From: Deltaproteobacteria bacterium
Lineage (GTDB): Bacteria; Desulfobacterota; Desulfarculia; Adiutricales; Adiutricaceae
Assembly: GCA_031264145.1 (NCBI GenBank)
Contig: JAISEK010000138.1
Coordinates: 38,036 to 102,035 of the forward strand
Direction: 5' to 3'
Length of the DNA: 64,000 nt
Notes under the pieces: generated by a model
What the model was told of the DNA's origin: nothing
The model's database searches: none
The model's input: the letters and a program-made list of their open reading frames with translations, nothing else
Program-made: the position numbers and the translations under genes
In this document: positions 8,366 to 16,805 of the stretch, piece after piece
Layout of the letters: each line of letters begins with the position of its first letter
Numbering within the stretch: position 1 is the stretch's first letter

Positions 8366-9493
8366 ATGGATTACGACATAGCCGTCATCGCCGGTGACGG
8401 CATCGGCCCCGAGGTGACCGGCCAGGCCCTCAAGGCCCTCAAGGCCGCGGCTAGCCGCTTTGGCTTCGGCCTCAGGCTCAACGAGCTTCCCTACGGGGCC
8501 AACCACTTCCTGGCGACTGGCCAGATATTGCCGGAAGAGGCTTTGTCCGAGATTGGATCGGCCCGGGCCCTCCTGTTGGGGGCCGTGGGCGATCCCAGGG
8601 TACCCATGGGCCCGCTTGAGCAGGAGCTTCTGCTGGCCCTGAGGTTCCATTTCGACCTCTACGCGAACCTAAGGCCGGCCAAGTCATGGCCCCAGGCCAA
8701 GGTACCCATAAATACCGTGCCCCCTGGGAAAGACCTTGACATCCTGGTGGTCAGGGAGAACACCGAGGACTTCTACATGGGCCTCGGCGGCCGGGGCCAG
8801 GGCGGCTGGAGCGGCCAAATCTCGGCCAAGAGGGGCCAGTACCTCCTCTCCGGCCAGGTCGGGCTGAGGGTGGACCCGGGCCGGGACATGGCCGTGGCCC
8901 TGGGCATCCTCACGGCCCCCGCTGTCGAGCGCATAGCCCGGAAGGCCTTCGGTCTGGCCACGCTCAGAGGCGACGGACATATCCACGTGGCCAGCAAGGC
9001 CAACGCTGTCCCCCAGCTCTACGGCTTCTGGGACGAGCAGGTCGGGCTGGCGGCCAGGGACTATCCCGGGATATCCCCAAGGCGCATGAACGTGGACAAC
9101 CTCTGCTACCAGCTCCCCCGGGCCCCCATGGACTTCGGGGTCATCCTCTGCCCCAACCTCTTCGGCGACATCGTGAGCGACCTGGCCTCCTCCCTCATAG
9201 GCGGCCTGGGCCTGTCTCCCTCGGCCAACATCGGTGACGGCCTTTCCATGTTCGAGCCGGTCCACGGCTCGGCCCCGGACATAGCCGGGACCGGAAGGGC
9301 CAACCCGCTGGCGTCCATCCTCTCGGGAGCCCTCATGCTTGGCCATCTGGGCGAGGGGGAGGCGGCGGCGGCCATAGAGGGTGCCGTCAGGGAATATCTC
9401 CGGGAGGGCCAGGATCTGCCATTCGAGATCGGCGGCCAGGCAGGCTTTGAGCAAGTCGGCCAGTTGGTGGCCCAGAGGATCTCGGACAAATGA
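8366..9493 (+). CDS. Isopropylmalate/isocitrate/tartrate dehydrogenase family protein
   Basis: 375 residues of the beta-decarboxylating dehydrogenase family. Visible are the N-terminal AGDGIGPEV, the substrate loop VRENTEDFYMG, the catalytic lysine region SKANAVPQLYG, the metal Asp region FGDIVSDLASS, and EPVHGSAPDIAGTGRANP near the nucleotide site. Substrate could be 3-isopropylmalate, tartrate/malate or a related 2-hydroxy acid; the loop LRFHFDLYANLRP is of the isopropylmalate/tartrate type rather than the isocitrate type (a true icd is at 55.4 kb). It starts at ATG 8366 with GAGGA upstream. Its stop overlaps the gmhB start (ATGA). No leuC, leuD or leuA is nearby, so a leuB label is not certain. 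Confidence 0.85.
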   Translation: MDYDIAVIAGDGIGPEVTGQALKALKAAASRFGFGLRLNELPYGANHFLATGQILPEEALSEIGSARALLLGAVGDPRVPMGPLEQELLLALRFHFDLYANLRPAKSWPQAKVPINTVPPGKDLDILVVRENTEDFYMGLGGRGQGGWSGQISAKRGQYLLSGQVGLRVDPGRDMAVALGILTAPAVERIARKAFGLATLRGDGHIHVASKANAVPQLYGFWDEQVGLAARDYPGISPRRMNVDNLCYQLPRAPMDFGVILCPNLFGDIVSDLASSLIGGLGLSPSANIGDGLSMFEPVHGSAPDIAGTGRANPLASILSGALMLGHLGEGEAAAAIEGAVREYLREGQDLPFEIGGQAGFEQVGQLVAQRISDK

Positions 9494-10089
9494 CGGACCT
9501 CCCAGCGGGCCTCGGGCCCGAGCGCAAGGAGCCCAGGCCAGCCGTCTTCATTGACCGCGACGGCACCCTCAACCATGACAGCGGCTATCTTTACAAATTC
9601 GAGGACTTCAGGTGGATAGAGGGCGTCCCCGAGGCCCTCTCGCGGCTCAAGGCCGCCGGCCTGGCCCTGGCCGTGGTGACCAACCAGTCCGGCGTGGCCA
9701 GAGGGATATACTCACTCGCCGACGTGAGGCTCATCCACGAGAGGATTGACCAGGATCTCCGGGCCAGGCAGGGCATGGCCCTTGACGGCTGGTACTTCTG
9801 CCCACACCACCCTGACCGAGGCCAGTGCCAATGCCGCAAACCAGCCCCCGGCCTTTTGCTCGCGGCGGCGGCCGATCTAGGCCTGGACATAGCCCGCTCC
9901 TACATGGTCGGCGACAAGTCGCTGGACGTCCAGGCCGGCCTAGCGGCTGGGGTCCGGCTGGCTATCCTGGTCTTGACGGGATATGGGCCACAGGCCAGAA
10001 AAAACTTGCCCGAGGGCACCATGGTGGCCGATAGCTTCCCCCAGGCCGCCGAGCTGATCCTCAGTGACTTTTCCGCCGGCCAGCCGTAG
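9490..10089 (+). CDS. gmhB: D-glycero-D-manno-heptose 1,7-bisphosphate 7-phosphatase
   Basis: 199-residue HAD-IIIA phosphatase. The catalytic motif FIDRDGTLN, motif II VVTNQSG, a zinc loop (CPHHPDRGQCQCRKP) and motif IV MVGDKSLD are all present. The Cys/His loop is diagnostic of the GmhB/HisB-N branch. It removes the 7-phosphate during ADP-heptose synthesis for lipopolysaccharide core, in the cytoplasm. It overlaps the dehydrogenase stop by ATGA, so the two are translationally coupled although their pathways are not obviously linked. A histidinol-phosphatase role is a less likely alternative. Confidence 0.9.
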   Translation: MTDLPAGLGPERKEPRPAVFIDRDGTLNHDSGYLYKFEDFRWIEGVPEALSRLKAAGLALAVVTNQSGVARGIYSLADVRLIHERIDQDLRARQGMALDGWYFCPHHPDRGQCQCRKPAPGLLLAAAADLGLDIARSYMVGDKSLDVQAGLAAGVRLAILVLTGYGPQARKNLPEGTMVADSFPQAAELILSDFSAGQP

Positions 10090-10512
10090 GCCTGGCCGGC
10101 ATCCTCCATCGCTGCCAGCCTAAGACCAATCATTACCGTCCACATGGTTCTTTTTTTGTGTCTTTTTTATATTGATGACAGCATCTAAAAGGACTTCACA
10201 GCCGCTATGCCTTGAATTTGTGCTGGACCTCAGGGGCCGTTTGTGGTAGATTCCGTGGTCATGCTTGACCGGCCAGCCTCTGGCCATCAATTTTTCCATC
10301 CAATCCCTGCCGCCTGACCCACCCTGGTCCTCAATGCCTGGCGCCAGGCCCTTGAGCCCTGGCCTTTCCCATGGCGGCACCGTCCGCCAGGCGAGGCCCA
10401 GAGGCCATCCCGGCGGTGCGACCCCAGGCTGGTGCCCATGGCCGGCACATGCGGGAGCGAGATAGACCACCACCACCGGCCTTGCCCCGGTGCGTCACCT
10501 GACGAGGTTCCC
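10090..10512. other. Intergenic, leader of trpB2
   Basis: 423 bases with a T-rich stretch at 10147-10170 and a weak extended -10 (TG-G-TAGATT, 10244-10252) that could start trpB2 transcription. No gene is supported. A short mRNA terminator for gmhB was not clear. Confidence 0.4.
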
Positions 10513-11799
10513 ATGCCACCAGTCGAGAACAAAATCATCTTGCCCAAGAGCGAGCTGCCGACCACCTGGTACAACGTCCTGCCGGATCTGCCCGAGCCCA
10601 TGGGACCGTACATGACCCCTGGGGGACAGCCCGTCTCGCCCTCCGATTTGGCCGGCATATTTCCCCAGGCCCTGATCGATCAGGAGGTGAGCACCGAGCG
10701 CATCCACAGTATCCCCGAGCCAGTCCTGGAGGCCCTCTCGATCTGGCGGCCCACCCCCCTGGTAAGGGCCAGGAGGCTGGAACAGGCCCTGGGCGTGAGT
10801 TCCCGCATATACTACAAAGACGAAAGCGTCTCACCCTCCGGAAGCCACAAGAGCAACACCGCCATGGCCCAGGCCTTCTTCAACCGCCAGGCCGGGATTA
10901 CCAGGCTGACCACAGAGACCGGGGCCGGCCAGTGGGGCACGGCCCTGGCCATCGCCGCCAAGCAGTTCGGCATAACGGCCCGGGTCTACATGGTCAAGGT
11001 GAGCCTGGAGCAAAAGCCCTACCGCAAGGTCATCATGAACCTCATGGGGGCCGAGGTGCTGCCCAGCCCCAGCCAGGAGACCCAAGCTGGCCGCAGGGCC
11101 CTGGAGGAGAATCCCAAGGCCCTGGGCACCCTGGGCCTGGCCATCAGCGAGGCCGTCGAGGAGGCTGCCTCAAGGCCGGACACCAACTACGTGCTGGGGA
11201 GCGTCCTAAACCACGTCATCCTGCACCAGACGGTCATAGGCCAGGAGGTGAAGAAGCAGCTGGCCCTAGCAGGCGAGAAGCCTGACTTCCTCATCGCCTG
11301 CCACGGGGGCGGCTCAAACTTCGGCGGCCTGGTGTCCCCCTACGTCAAGGACATCCTCTCCGGCCAGAAGATCAGGGCCATAGCCGTCGAGCCGGAGTCA
11401 TGCCCCTCCCTGACCGCAGGGGAGTTCAGGTACGACGCCGGCGACAGTGCCGGCTTTACCCCTCTGATGCCCATGTACACCCTGGGGACCTCCTTCCAGC
11501 CACCGGCCATCCACGCCGGTGGCCTGCGCTACCACGGGTCCTCGCCCATCGTCAGCGCCCTTTTGAAGTCCAAGGTCATCGAGGCCGCCGCCGTGAGCGC
11601 AGCCGACTGCTTCAAGTTCGCCCAGATGCTGGCCTGGTCCGAGTACGTCATCCCCGCCCCCGAGTCGTCCCACGCCCTGGCCCTGACCTGCCTGAAGGCC
11701 CTGGAGCTGGAAAGCGCCGGCAAGCCGGGCTGCCTGGTGTTCACGCTCTCCGGACACGGTCTTCTGGACCTGGCGGCCTACCAGGCCCACCAGGACTGA
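10513..11799 (+). CDS. TrpB-like PLP enzyme (tryptophan synthase beta chain type 2, TrpB2)
   Basis: 428 residues of the TrpB2 branch, which is longer than ordinary TrpB. The PLP lysine lies in SGSHKSNTA, the catalytic Glu in TETGAGQWG, and the phosphate-binding loop in CHGGGSNFGG. The TrpB2-specific N-terminus (WYNVLPDLP) is present. The enzyme makes tryptophan from indole and serine; TrpB2 members often act without TrpA and may salvage indole. ATG 10513 follows GAGG by 5 bases. No other trp gene lies nearby, so it is an orphan locus here. Confidence 0.9.
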   Translation: MPPVENKIILPKSELPTTWYNVLPDLPEPMGPYMTPGGQPVSPSDLAGIFPQALIDQEVSTERIHSIPEPVLEALSIWRPTPLVRARRLEQALGVSSRIYYKDESVSPSGSHKSNTAMAQAFFNRQAGITRLTTETGAGQWGTALAIAAKQFGITARVYMVKVSLEQKPYRKVIMNLMGAEVLPSPSQETQAGRRALEENPKALGTLGLAISEAVEEAASRPDTNYVLGSVLNHVILHQTVIGQEVKKQLALAGEKPDFLIACHGGGSNFGGLVSPYVKDILSGQKIRAIAVEPESCPSLTAGEFRYDAGDSAGFTPLMPMYTLGTSFQPPAIHAGGLRYHGSSPIVSALLKSKVIEAAAVSAADCFKFAQMLAWSEYVIPAPESSHALALTCLKALELESAGKPGCLVFTLSGHGLLDLAAYQAHQD

Positions 11800-11948
11800 C
11801 CAAGACGCCAGAATTAATGCCCGCAGTGGTCCGGCCAGAGGCCCCCGTCATGGCCCAAGGGCGACTTTCGGGATAGCCACGGGATAGGCCGAAAAGTGGA
11901 CCGCCCTGACACCCTGGCCCCTCTGGGGACATGCCGCTAACCCGGCCA

Positions 11949-11971
11949 TGGCTCCCGAGGGGCTTTTTTTG
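11949..11971 (+). terminator. Possible weak terminator after trpB2
   Basis: A short, partly wobble-paired hairpin (GGCTCC, loop CGA, GGGGCTT) is followed by a run of T. It lies about 150 bases past trpB2. The stem is weak, so confidence is low. Confidence 0.35.
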
Positions 11972-12009
11972 CCCAGACTCAACCATGGCCTGGGGGCGCT
12001 CCTCCTGCC

Positions 12010-12743
12010 CAGCTCAGGATGTTGGAACCAATCCCGAACACGGCCTTGGTCCACGGCACATCGGTGCCGTCAATTATCCGCGAGACAGGGACCGGATCCA
12101 CGTCAGCCCTTGGATGTTTTGGCTTCCGGCCAATCACGCCCCGGTCCAGCGGGGATACCGAAGGCCGTTGGGGTGAACAAGCGGTCATCACTATGGACAT
12201 CCACGAAGTACCAGGCGCCTTCCGGCAAGGAGTCTATGAACTTTGGGTCGTGGCCGAACGCCGAGCCATCCCAACCTGCCTGCCTGGGCGTGAATTTCCC
12301 TTCTCCACGAGTGAACGAATCATTTCAACTGTCTGCCCATTTCTCGTCTTGAACCCGTTGTCATCTGGAACATCGCTTTTATCCCATCGCCCCTCGTACT
12401 CGTCCGAGAACCAAATCGCCGGCATATACAGCCTATAACCGATCAGACCGAACCCCTGGTGCCGGAAATGCCGGCAATCTCGTGGCCTGGCCGTTATCTT
12501 TTTTTCCGTCGCCTCGACGTGCATCCTTGACACTCCAGGGGACATGGTGCCTTTCTTCGGATTGCCACAGCCATCCACCGTGAGCATCGCATCACCATGT
12601 GACACCAGGCCGGCAAGCTTGCGTCGATAGATCGTGCCAATAGTCTCCAGCGACCATGGCGATCTTTTCATGAAAAACTGCAAGGCCCTGGGCAAATCCC
12701 TGAGCCCTCGGTCGTCATGCGGCTTCAATGCGATGTGTTCCAT
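12010..12743 (-). pseudogene. Degenerate IS701-type transposase
   Basis: Reading leftward from the start at 12743, the first frame (to about 12234) carries LVSHGDAMLTVDGCG and PKKGTMSPGVSR, then YRLYMPAIWFSDEYEGRW, matching DDE transposases of the IS701 type, including the catalytic-Asp segment. Homology then jumps frame: DPKFIDSLPEGAWYFVDVHSD in a second frame at about 12280-12180, then GRKPKHPRADVDPVPVS in a third at about 12130-12010, where it stops. So there are at least two frameshifts plus loss of both ends; it cannot make transposase. Terminal inverted repeats were not found. It marks an old insertion between trpB2 and the TM2 gene. Confidence 0.8.
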
Positions 12744-13094
12744 TGATTGTCTTTAGTGGATAATAATCCAGAAAAATACTGCTGGGAATGAGTAAGCTGT
12801 GCGTCATGGATAAAACAAGGCCTATACATGGATAAATATGACAAAAGTTAACTTTACATATTGTCATTATTTTCAGGCGTCAAACCAAATGGCCCGTCAA
12901 TTTCGGGTACGCCGTCCGGGATAATGATCAGCATCTCGACCATTTCCCCTTATCGCTTTAATCGTGGAGAGCATAAAATTTCAAGGCTATCCGGCTCCAA
13001 CGATCTTGGCAATGGCCGAGCCCGGAGAATTTGTCCTGTTTATTCTGCCCGTTATTCTGGTCTAAAACCGACGCAGTCCATGGGCGTTGTAGGA
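12744..13094. other. Intergenic, AT-rich left half
   Basis: 350 bases flanking the dead transposase. 12744-12870 is AT-rich and may contain the outer end of the old insertion. A 92-codon frame at 12861-13139 has no motif and runs into the opposite-strand TM2 gene; it is not called. Confidence 0.4.
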
Positions 13095-13451
13095 TCAACA
13101 GCTGTAGCAAACCTGACAACAATCATGCAGGGCCCATAGACCCAAACCGGCCAGAGCAAAAAGCACCAAAGGACCTGGGCCAGTCTCGCCCGCAAAAAAA
13201 CGATGCCCCCCAGACACCCCAAATACCAGCACAGGAGCGGGAAGAAGGCTTTGCTTGTGGCGGGATGGCTCCAAGGCCGTCATTTCCGGAGAGGGCTCAT
13301 CGGGGACAGGCGGTTCCGTTTGGCCGTCTAGGCCAGGCACCGTGAGGGTCTGGGACAGGCGTTTGATCTGGCCGCAGGCAGGGCAAGACAGATCCTGGAC
13401 GGAGACGCTATTGCCACACTTGGCGCAAAAAGCAATGCACTGGGCTCCCAT
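13095..13451 (-). CDS. Zinc-ribbon plus TM2-domain membrane protein (C-end possibly shortened)
   Basis: 118 residues. The N-terminus has a double-Cys zinc ribbon (FCAKCG then CPACG). After a linker rich in Pro and Glu comes a TM2-like segment: VLVFGVSGGHRFFAGETG followed by a second helix, LVLFALAGLGLWALHD. In TM2 proteins the His-Arg-Phe turn and a terminal Asp are conserved and a final hydrophobic run follows. Here the chain ends in the cysteine-rich DCCQVCYSC, so a late frameshift is possible. The function of TM2 proteins in bacteria is unknown. Confidence 0.6.
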   Translation of the reverse strand: MGAQCIAFCAKCGNSVSVQDLSCPACGQIKRLSQTLTVPGLDGQTEPPVPDEPSPEMTALEPSRHKQSLLPAPVLVFGVSGGHRFFAGETGPGPLVLFALAGLGLWALHDCCQVCYSC

Positions 13452-13964
13452 TAATTTTAAATATCAATCTTTCTTTAAACATGGTAATAGGAAGCCGTGC
13501 CCTTTGGCCCTTCCCACCGGTCCCAGAGGCCAATGAGTCCCCCGGCGAGCGAAGCCTGGCCCATGGCCAAAAAGCGGTTGGGGCTCCCGCCCAATTGTCG
13601 CCTTCCGGCAAAGAAGGCTCTCAGGCAGGATAGCCGCGATCCCCGGTCCAGGAACTTCCAGTAACATCGCAGGCCGCCTTGGCCGGAATTCGCCCAGGCT
13701 CCGTCGGCGCTTTGGGAGCCGACTGCCAAATTGGCCGTTGAAATCGCCCCCTGGAGGCAAAACCTGGGCGGGGATAAAAATTAGCTCTCAAATCGCACCA
13801 GCTGCCCGCAATCAAGAAGCGGACGACCCTAAACAAGACAGGGGCCAATCGCCCTTTCTCATACTGGCAGGACTGGACGGACCAGATGCCGGCGCAAGAG
13901 CATGCGGGACCCTCCGGCGGACAGGCCCGGGCCTGGGAGATTCAGCTAGGGTCATGGCCTGGGG
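13452..13964. other. Intergenic region without a firm gene
   Basis: 513 bases. An 84-codon minus-strand frame (13475-13729) ending just before the TM2 gene is rich in Gly, Ala, Trp and Ser, without a start signal or known motif. It could be the remains of a gene but is not called. Confidence 0.4.
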
Positions 13965-14627
13965 TCAAAATATCTCCACCTTAAGGCCGGACGGCCGCCA
14001 CTGGCCGTCTTCCAGATTCAGGACCAGGGTGAAGCCAAGGGCGGTCTTGTTGACCCGCCATTCACCCCTGACCAGCCAGGGCGTCTCGGGGCCGATGTTG
14101 TCCCTGATGCTGGGGCTGCCCTCGGCCACGTCCAGGCCCTCGGCCGTGAAGGGCCTGGACTCCAGGAGGACGAGCTTGCCCCTGGAGGGAAAGAGCTTGA
14201 GATTCTCGCGGAAGGGGGCCAGTACCCCGTAGGAGGCCTTGAGCCTGGCCGGGTCGTCCTTTTGGCGCCAGGCGCTGTATAGCGTCTGGTGGAACTGTGA
14301 AAAATCCCCCTTGACCAGGGCAGCCACCCAGGACGCCATGACGTTTTCCAGGATCCTCCGGACCGACGAGTCCCCGGCCGACTCGACCAGGGCAGGATCC
14401 AGGGGAACTGGGTCCGGCCCGGCCGGGTCCGGCTCTGGGAGGACCACAGGTGTTTCCAGGCCCTCCGGGCGGGCGGACGGTGGCTGGCCGGAATCAGGGG
14501 CCGGCCTGACCAGGGGCCAGCCAAACCAGCCGATGATTCCGAGAAGAACCGCCACAATCAGGATGAAGAGGGGCTTCCGGCCGGACCTTTTCTGGCTAAA
14601 CCTAAGCCTTCTGACTCCTGAAGCCAT
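13965..14627 (-). CDS. Single-pass membrane protein with a periplasmic NTF2-like region (unknown function)
   Basis: 220 residues. A short basic N-tail (RRLRFSQKRSGRK) is followed by one transmembrane helix (PLFILIVAVLLGIIGWFGWPLV), a Pro-rich linker and a C-terminal globular part of about 125 residues (NVMASWVAALVKGDFSQFH ... GQWRPSGLKVEIF). The latter resembles the cone-shaped NTF2/DUF4878 type in its helix-then-sheet layout, but no family is certain. ATG 14627 follows GGAGAGGCAAGG. The gene upstream stops 13 bases before this start, so the two form an operon of small membrane proteins. Confidence 0.75.
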   Translation of the reverse strand: MASGVRRLRFSQKRSGRKPLFILIVAVLLGIIGWFGWPLVRPAPDSGQPPSARPEGLETPVVLPEPDPAGPDPVPLDPALVESAGDSSVRRILENVMASWVAALVKGDFSQFHQTLYSAWRQKDDPARLKASYGVLAPFRENLKLFPSRGKLVLLESRPFTAEGLDVAEGSPSIRDNIGPETPWLVRGEWRVNKTALGFTLVLNLEDGQWRPSGLKVEIF

Positions 14628-14640
14628 AACCTTGCCTCTC

Positions 14641-14913
14641 CTAAATTGCCTGGACGGGCCGGCCAGAGGCCGGCCCCGCGGAAGACCCTGACGGCATCCT
14701 GGTGGGGAAAGTGGCGGGCGACTGGGCCGCCGGGGCCACAGCCCGGGCCGCCCCCACCGTCGTCCGCCCTTGCCTGAGGCGGTGCTGGCCGGCCTTGTAG
14801 AGGAAGAAGAAGGCCAAGCCCACCATGAGCAGGATGGCCAGGAGCAGCAGCGGACCCCGAGGGGATCTTGACTTGCCGGGACCATCGCCCATCAGGTTTA
14901 GCCAATCGTCCAT
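14641..14913 (-). CDS. Small membrane protein, unknown function
   Basis: 90 residues: a short hydrophilic start (MDDWLNLMGDGPGKSRS), one transmembrane helix (LLLLAILLMVGLAFFFLY) and an Ala/Pro/Ser-rich tail. The start has a GGGAATGAG ribosome site. Its stop leads directly into the ribosome site of the following membrane protein, so they are very likely co-expressed. Codon use matches the native genes. No homologue was recognised. Confidence 0.65.
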   Translation of the reverse strand: MDDWLNLMGDGPGKSRSPRGPLLLLAILLMVGLAFFFLYKAGQHRLRQGRTTVGAARAVAPAAQSPATFPTRMPSGSSAGPASGRPVQAI

Positions 14914-15377
14914 TGCTCATTCCCAAAGACAGCGGTCGCGGCTGGCCGGGACGACCAGCGTCGCGGATCGCCGGCCCATGCCCCAGACACGGGCCCCAAA
15001 AAGCCGGGAGAGAGGGGGCCCTGCTGTCGGCCCGGCACCTCCTGGCCAGATCGGCGGCCGATTTGGGCCATCATATCACAAACATTGGACATCCGGGCAA
15101 AGAAACGGCCATCGGGAGGGGGCCAGCCAAGCAATCCCCCAGGGTCAAGGATATTTTAAGGGATCCCGCCCCATGAGGCCAGGTTTTTTTGCCCCCCTGG
15201 GGACGGGAACGGTCCTGGAGGGCCAGGGAAGCCAGAGGAAGATGGGCCCCAGGACGCCTCGGGGACTACTTGGGGGACCCTGGACTATTAATCTTGGCCT
15301 GGGAATCGATTTTGGGCCCCAAGATGACTGAGCCGGCATAATCAAGGAGTTATGGGCAGGCACCCCCAAAATAAATC
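14914..15377. other. Divergent intergenic region left of the TRAP promoter
   Basis: About 460 bases between the minus-strand membrane operon and the plus-strand TRAP operon. Open frames present here have no starts or motifs. A GGCCAGG plus T7 stretch at about 15178-15189 looks terminator-like but has no convincing stem. Confidence 0.4.
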
Positions 15378-15405
15378 TTGACAGCCTCTCCGAAGGTATG
15401 ATAAT
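15378..15405 (+). promoter_or_regulatory. Sigma-70-type promoter of the TRAP/methyltransferase operon
   Basis: -35 TTGACA at 15378-15383 (perfect), 16-base spacer, -10 GATAAT at 15400-15405. It is the best promoter match in front of dctP and would leave a leader of roughly 240 bases. The -10 lies inside a perfect inverted repeat, suggesting repression. Confidence 0.65.
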
Positions 15406-15418
15406 CAGATTATCATAC
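15396..15418. promoter_or_regulatory. Operator-like perfect dyad over the -10
   Basis: GTATGATAATC, centre A, GATTATCATAC: 11-bp perfect arms in 23 bp, covering the -10 element. A site of this form and place is typical for a dimeric repressor. The FadR-type regulator encoded at the end of the TRAP genes is the natural candidate (inference). Confidence 0.65.
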
Positions 15419-15485
15419 TGACATGTCTTTCCTGGCCGAATAGGCAAGGTGGCGATGGGCCCCTGTTCTTTCCAAATTGCCCGCT

Positions 15486-15513
15486 TAAGATATATATACG
15501 CATATATATCTTA
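15486..15513. promoter_or_regulatory. Perfect 12-bp AT-rich dyad in the TRAP leader
   Basis: TAAGATATATAT, loop ACGC, ATATATATCTTA. It lies between the promoter and dctP. It could be a second regulator site or an RNA hairpin in the leader. Its sequence differs from the operator over the -10. Confidence 0.55.
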
Positions 15514-15528
15514 GTATATATACATATC

Positions 15529-15566
15529 TAGACCATAATGACATTTAAAAAAGCCATTATGGTCTA
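15529..15566. promoter_or_regulatory. Perfect 12-bp inverted repeat in the TRAP leader
   Basis: TAGACCATAATG, 14-base loop, CATTATGGTCTA. It lies 84 bases before the dctP start. The long loop fits a leader RNA hairpin, or two half-sites for a protein dimer. Confidence 0.6.
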
Positions 15567-15649
15567 TGTTTAGAAATCATGGCCGCTGGATGTCAAAGCC
15601 AGACAAACATTGCGGTCGGCATCGTTTTTCCAAAAAGGAGTAAAGGGAG

Positions 15650-16684
15650 ATGCGGAAACTATTGCTAGGGTTTATCGTGGGCCTGGTCGCCCTTGGATTT
15701 TGCCAAATCAGCCAAGCCGCCGACGAGCCGATCGTCTGGAAGGCCCAGACCCTCTGGAACGCCGGGGAGATCCCCCAGAAGACCTTCGAGGACCTGTGCG
15801 AGAACATCAAGATCATGAGCGGTGGCCGCCTGATCATCGAGCCTTATGCCAGCGGGGCCATAGTCCCCCAAAACGAGACCCTGGACGCCCTCCAGAACAA
15901 CGTCCTCCAGGTCATCCATGTCTGGCCTGGCTACGGCGCGCCCAAGAACCCCGCCTTCGCCGCGGTAAGCGATCTCATCTTCGCCTACGAGCATCCCTGG
16001 GAGCTGGACACCTGGCTCAACTACAAGGGCGGCCTTGAGCTCATGCGCAAGCTCTACGCCCCCTTCAACGGCTACACCGTCGGGGCCATGTTCTGGGGCG
16101 TGGAGTCCTGGCCCAGCCGCAAGCCCCTGAGAAGCATCGAGGACTTCAAGGGCCTCAAGATAAGGCTGTCCCAGGGCATGCAGGCCGAGATGATGGACAA
16201 GGCCGGCGCGTCCGTCATCCAGCTGCCTGGCAACGAGATCTTCCCGGCCCTCGACAAGGGCGTCATCGACGCCTGCGACTGGAGCACGGTCGGAGTCAAC
16301 GATTCCCTGGGCCTCTACGAGCTCAACGGGGTCGACTACGCCGTCTATCCGGGCTTCCATTCCATGCCCATCGGCGACTTCACCGTCAACATAGGGGAAT
16401 GGAACAAGCTCTCGCCCGAGCTCAAGGCCATCGTGGAGACGGCCGTCCGCCGCTGGTGCTGGGATTCCATCGAGAAGATAGCCGTGGCCGACATCGACTT
16501 CGTGGCCAAGCACCGCGGGACCGACTCCAAGGTCACGATCATAGAGTGGAGCGACGAGGACAAGGCCAAGGCCAGGGAGCTGGCCATGGAGATCTGGCAG
16601 AACTGGAAGACCAAGAACGCCGACTGCAAGGAAGTCATCGAGTCCCAGGAAGCCTGGCTCCGCGAGCTTGGACGCATCAAGTGA
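15650..16684 (+). CDS. dctP: TRAP transporter substrate-binding protein, DctP family
   Basis: 344 residues with a Sec signal peptide (cleavage after ISQA, about residue 23). The mature part follows the DctP fold: an early VWKAQTLW strand, GAIVPQNETLDALQNNVLQV, the arginine-bearing FKGLKIRLSQGMQ and the GVIDACDWST hinge motif. The conserved Arg that grips carboxylates in DctP proteins fits the RLSQG segment. It is periplasmic and delivers an organic acid to DctQM. AAGGAG and GGGAG precede ATG 15650. The DAC-W pattern and Trp-rich sites resemble binders of 2-oxo or hydroxy acids, but the ligand cannot be named from sequence. Confidence 0.92.
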   Translation: MRKLLLGFIVGLVALGFCQISQAADEPIVWKAQTLWNAGEIPQKTFEDLCENIKIMSGGRLIIEPYASGAIVPQNETLDALQNNVLQVIHVWPGYGAPKNPAFAAVSDLIFAYEHPWELDTWLNYKGGLELMRKLYAPFNGYTVGAMFWGVESWPSRKPLRSIEDFKGLKIRLSQGMQAEMMDKAGASVIQLPGNEIFPALDKGVIDACDWSTVGVNDSLGLYELNGVDYAVYPGFHSMPIGDFTVNIGEWNKLSPELKAIVETAVRRWCWDSIEKIAVADIDFVAKHRGTDSKVTIIEWSDEDKAKARELAMEIWQNWKTKNADCKEVIESQEAWLRELGRIK

Positions 16685-16693
16685 TCCGCTGGT

Positions 16694-16733
16694 CCCCCCA
16701 GGCGCCGCTTCTCGCCTATGGCGCCCTGGGGGG
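16694..16733 (+). promoter_or_regulatory. Strong GC hairpin between dctP and dctQ
   Basis: CCCCCCAGGCGCC pairs with GGCGCCCTGGGGGG (one bulged C) around a 13-base loop. With no T-run it is more likely an mRNA-stabilising or attenuating stem that keeps the binding protein more abundant than the membrane subunits, as is common in transport operons. Confidence 0.6.
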
Positions 16734-16805
16734 CCAGGGCCTGCCCCCGACCTGGCCCCCCGGCCCGGCCCCCCGGCCCGGCCTGGGGGACCTGGCCGGG
16801 CAAAA

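Noticed and set aside
13475..13729. 84-codon minus-strand frame before the TM2 gene
   Set aside because: Protein-like in places but no start signal or known motif; could be debris.
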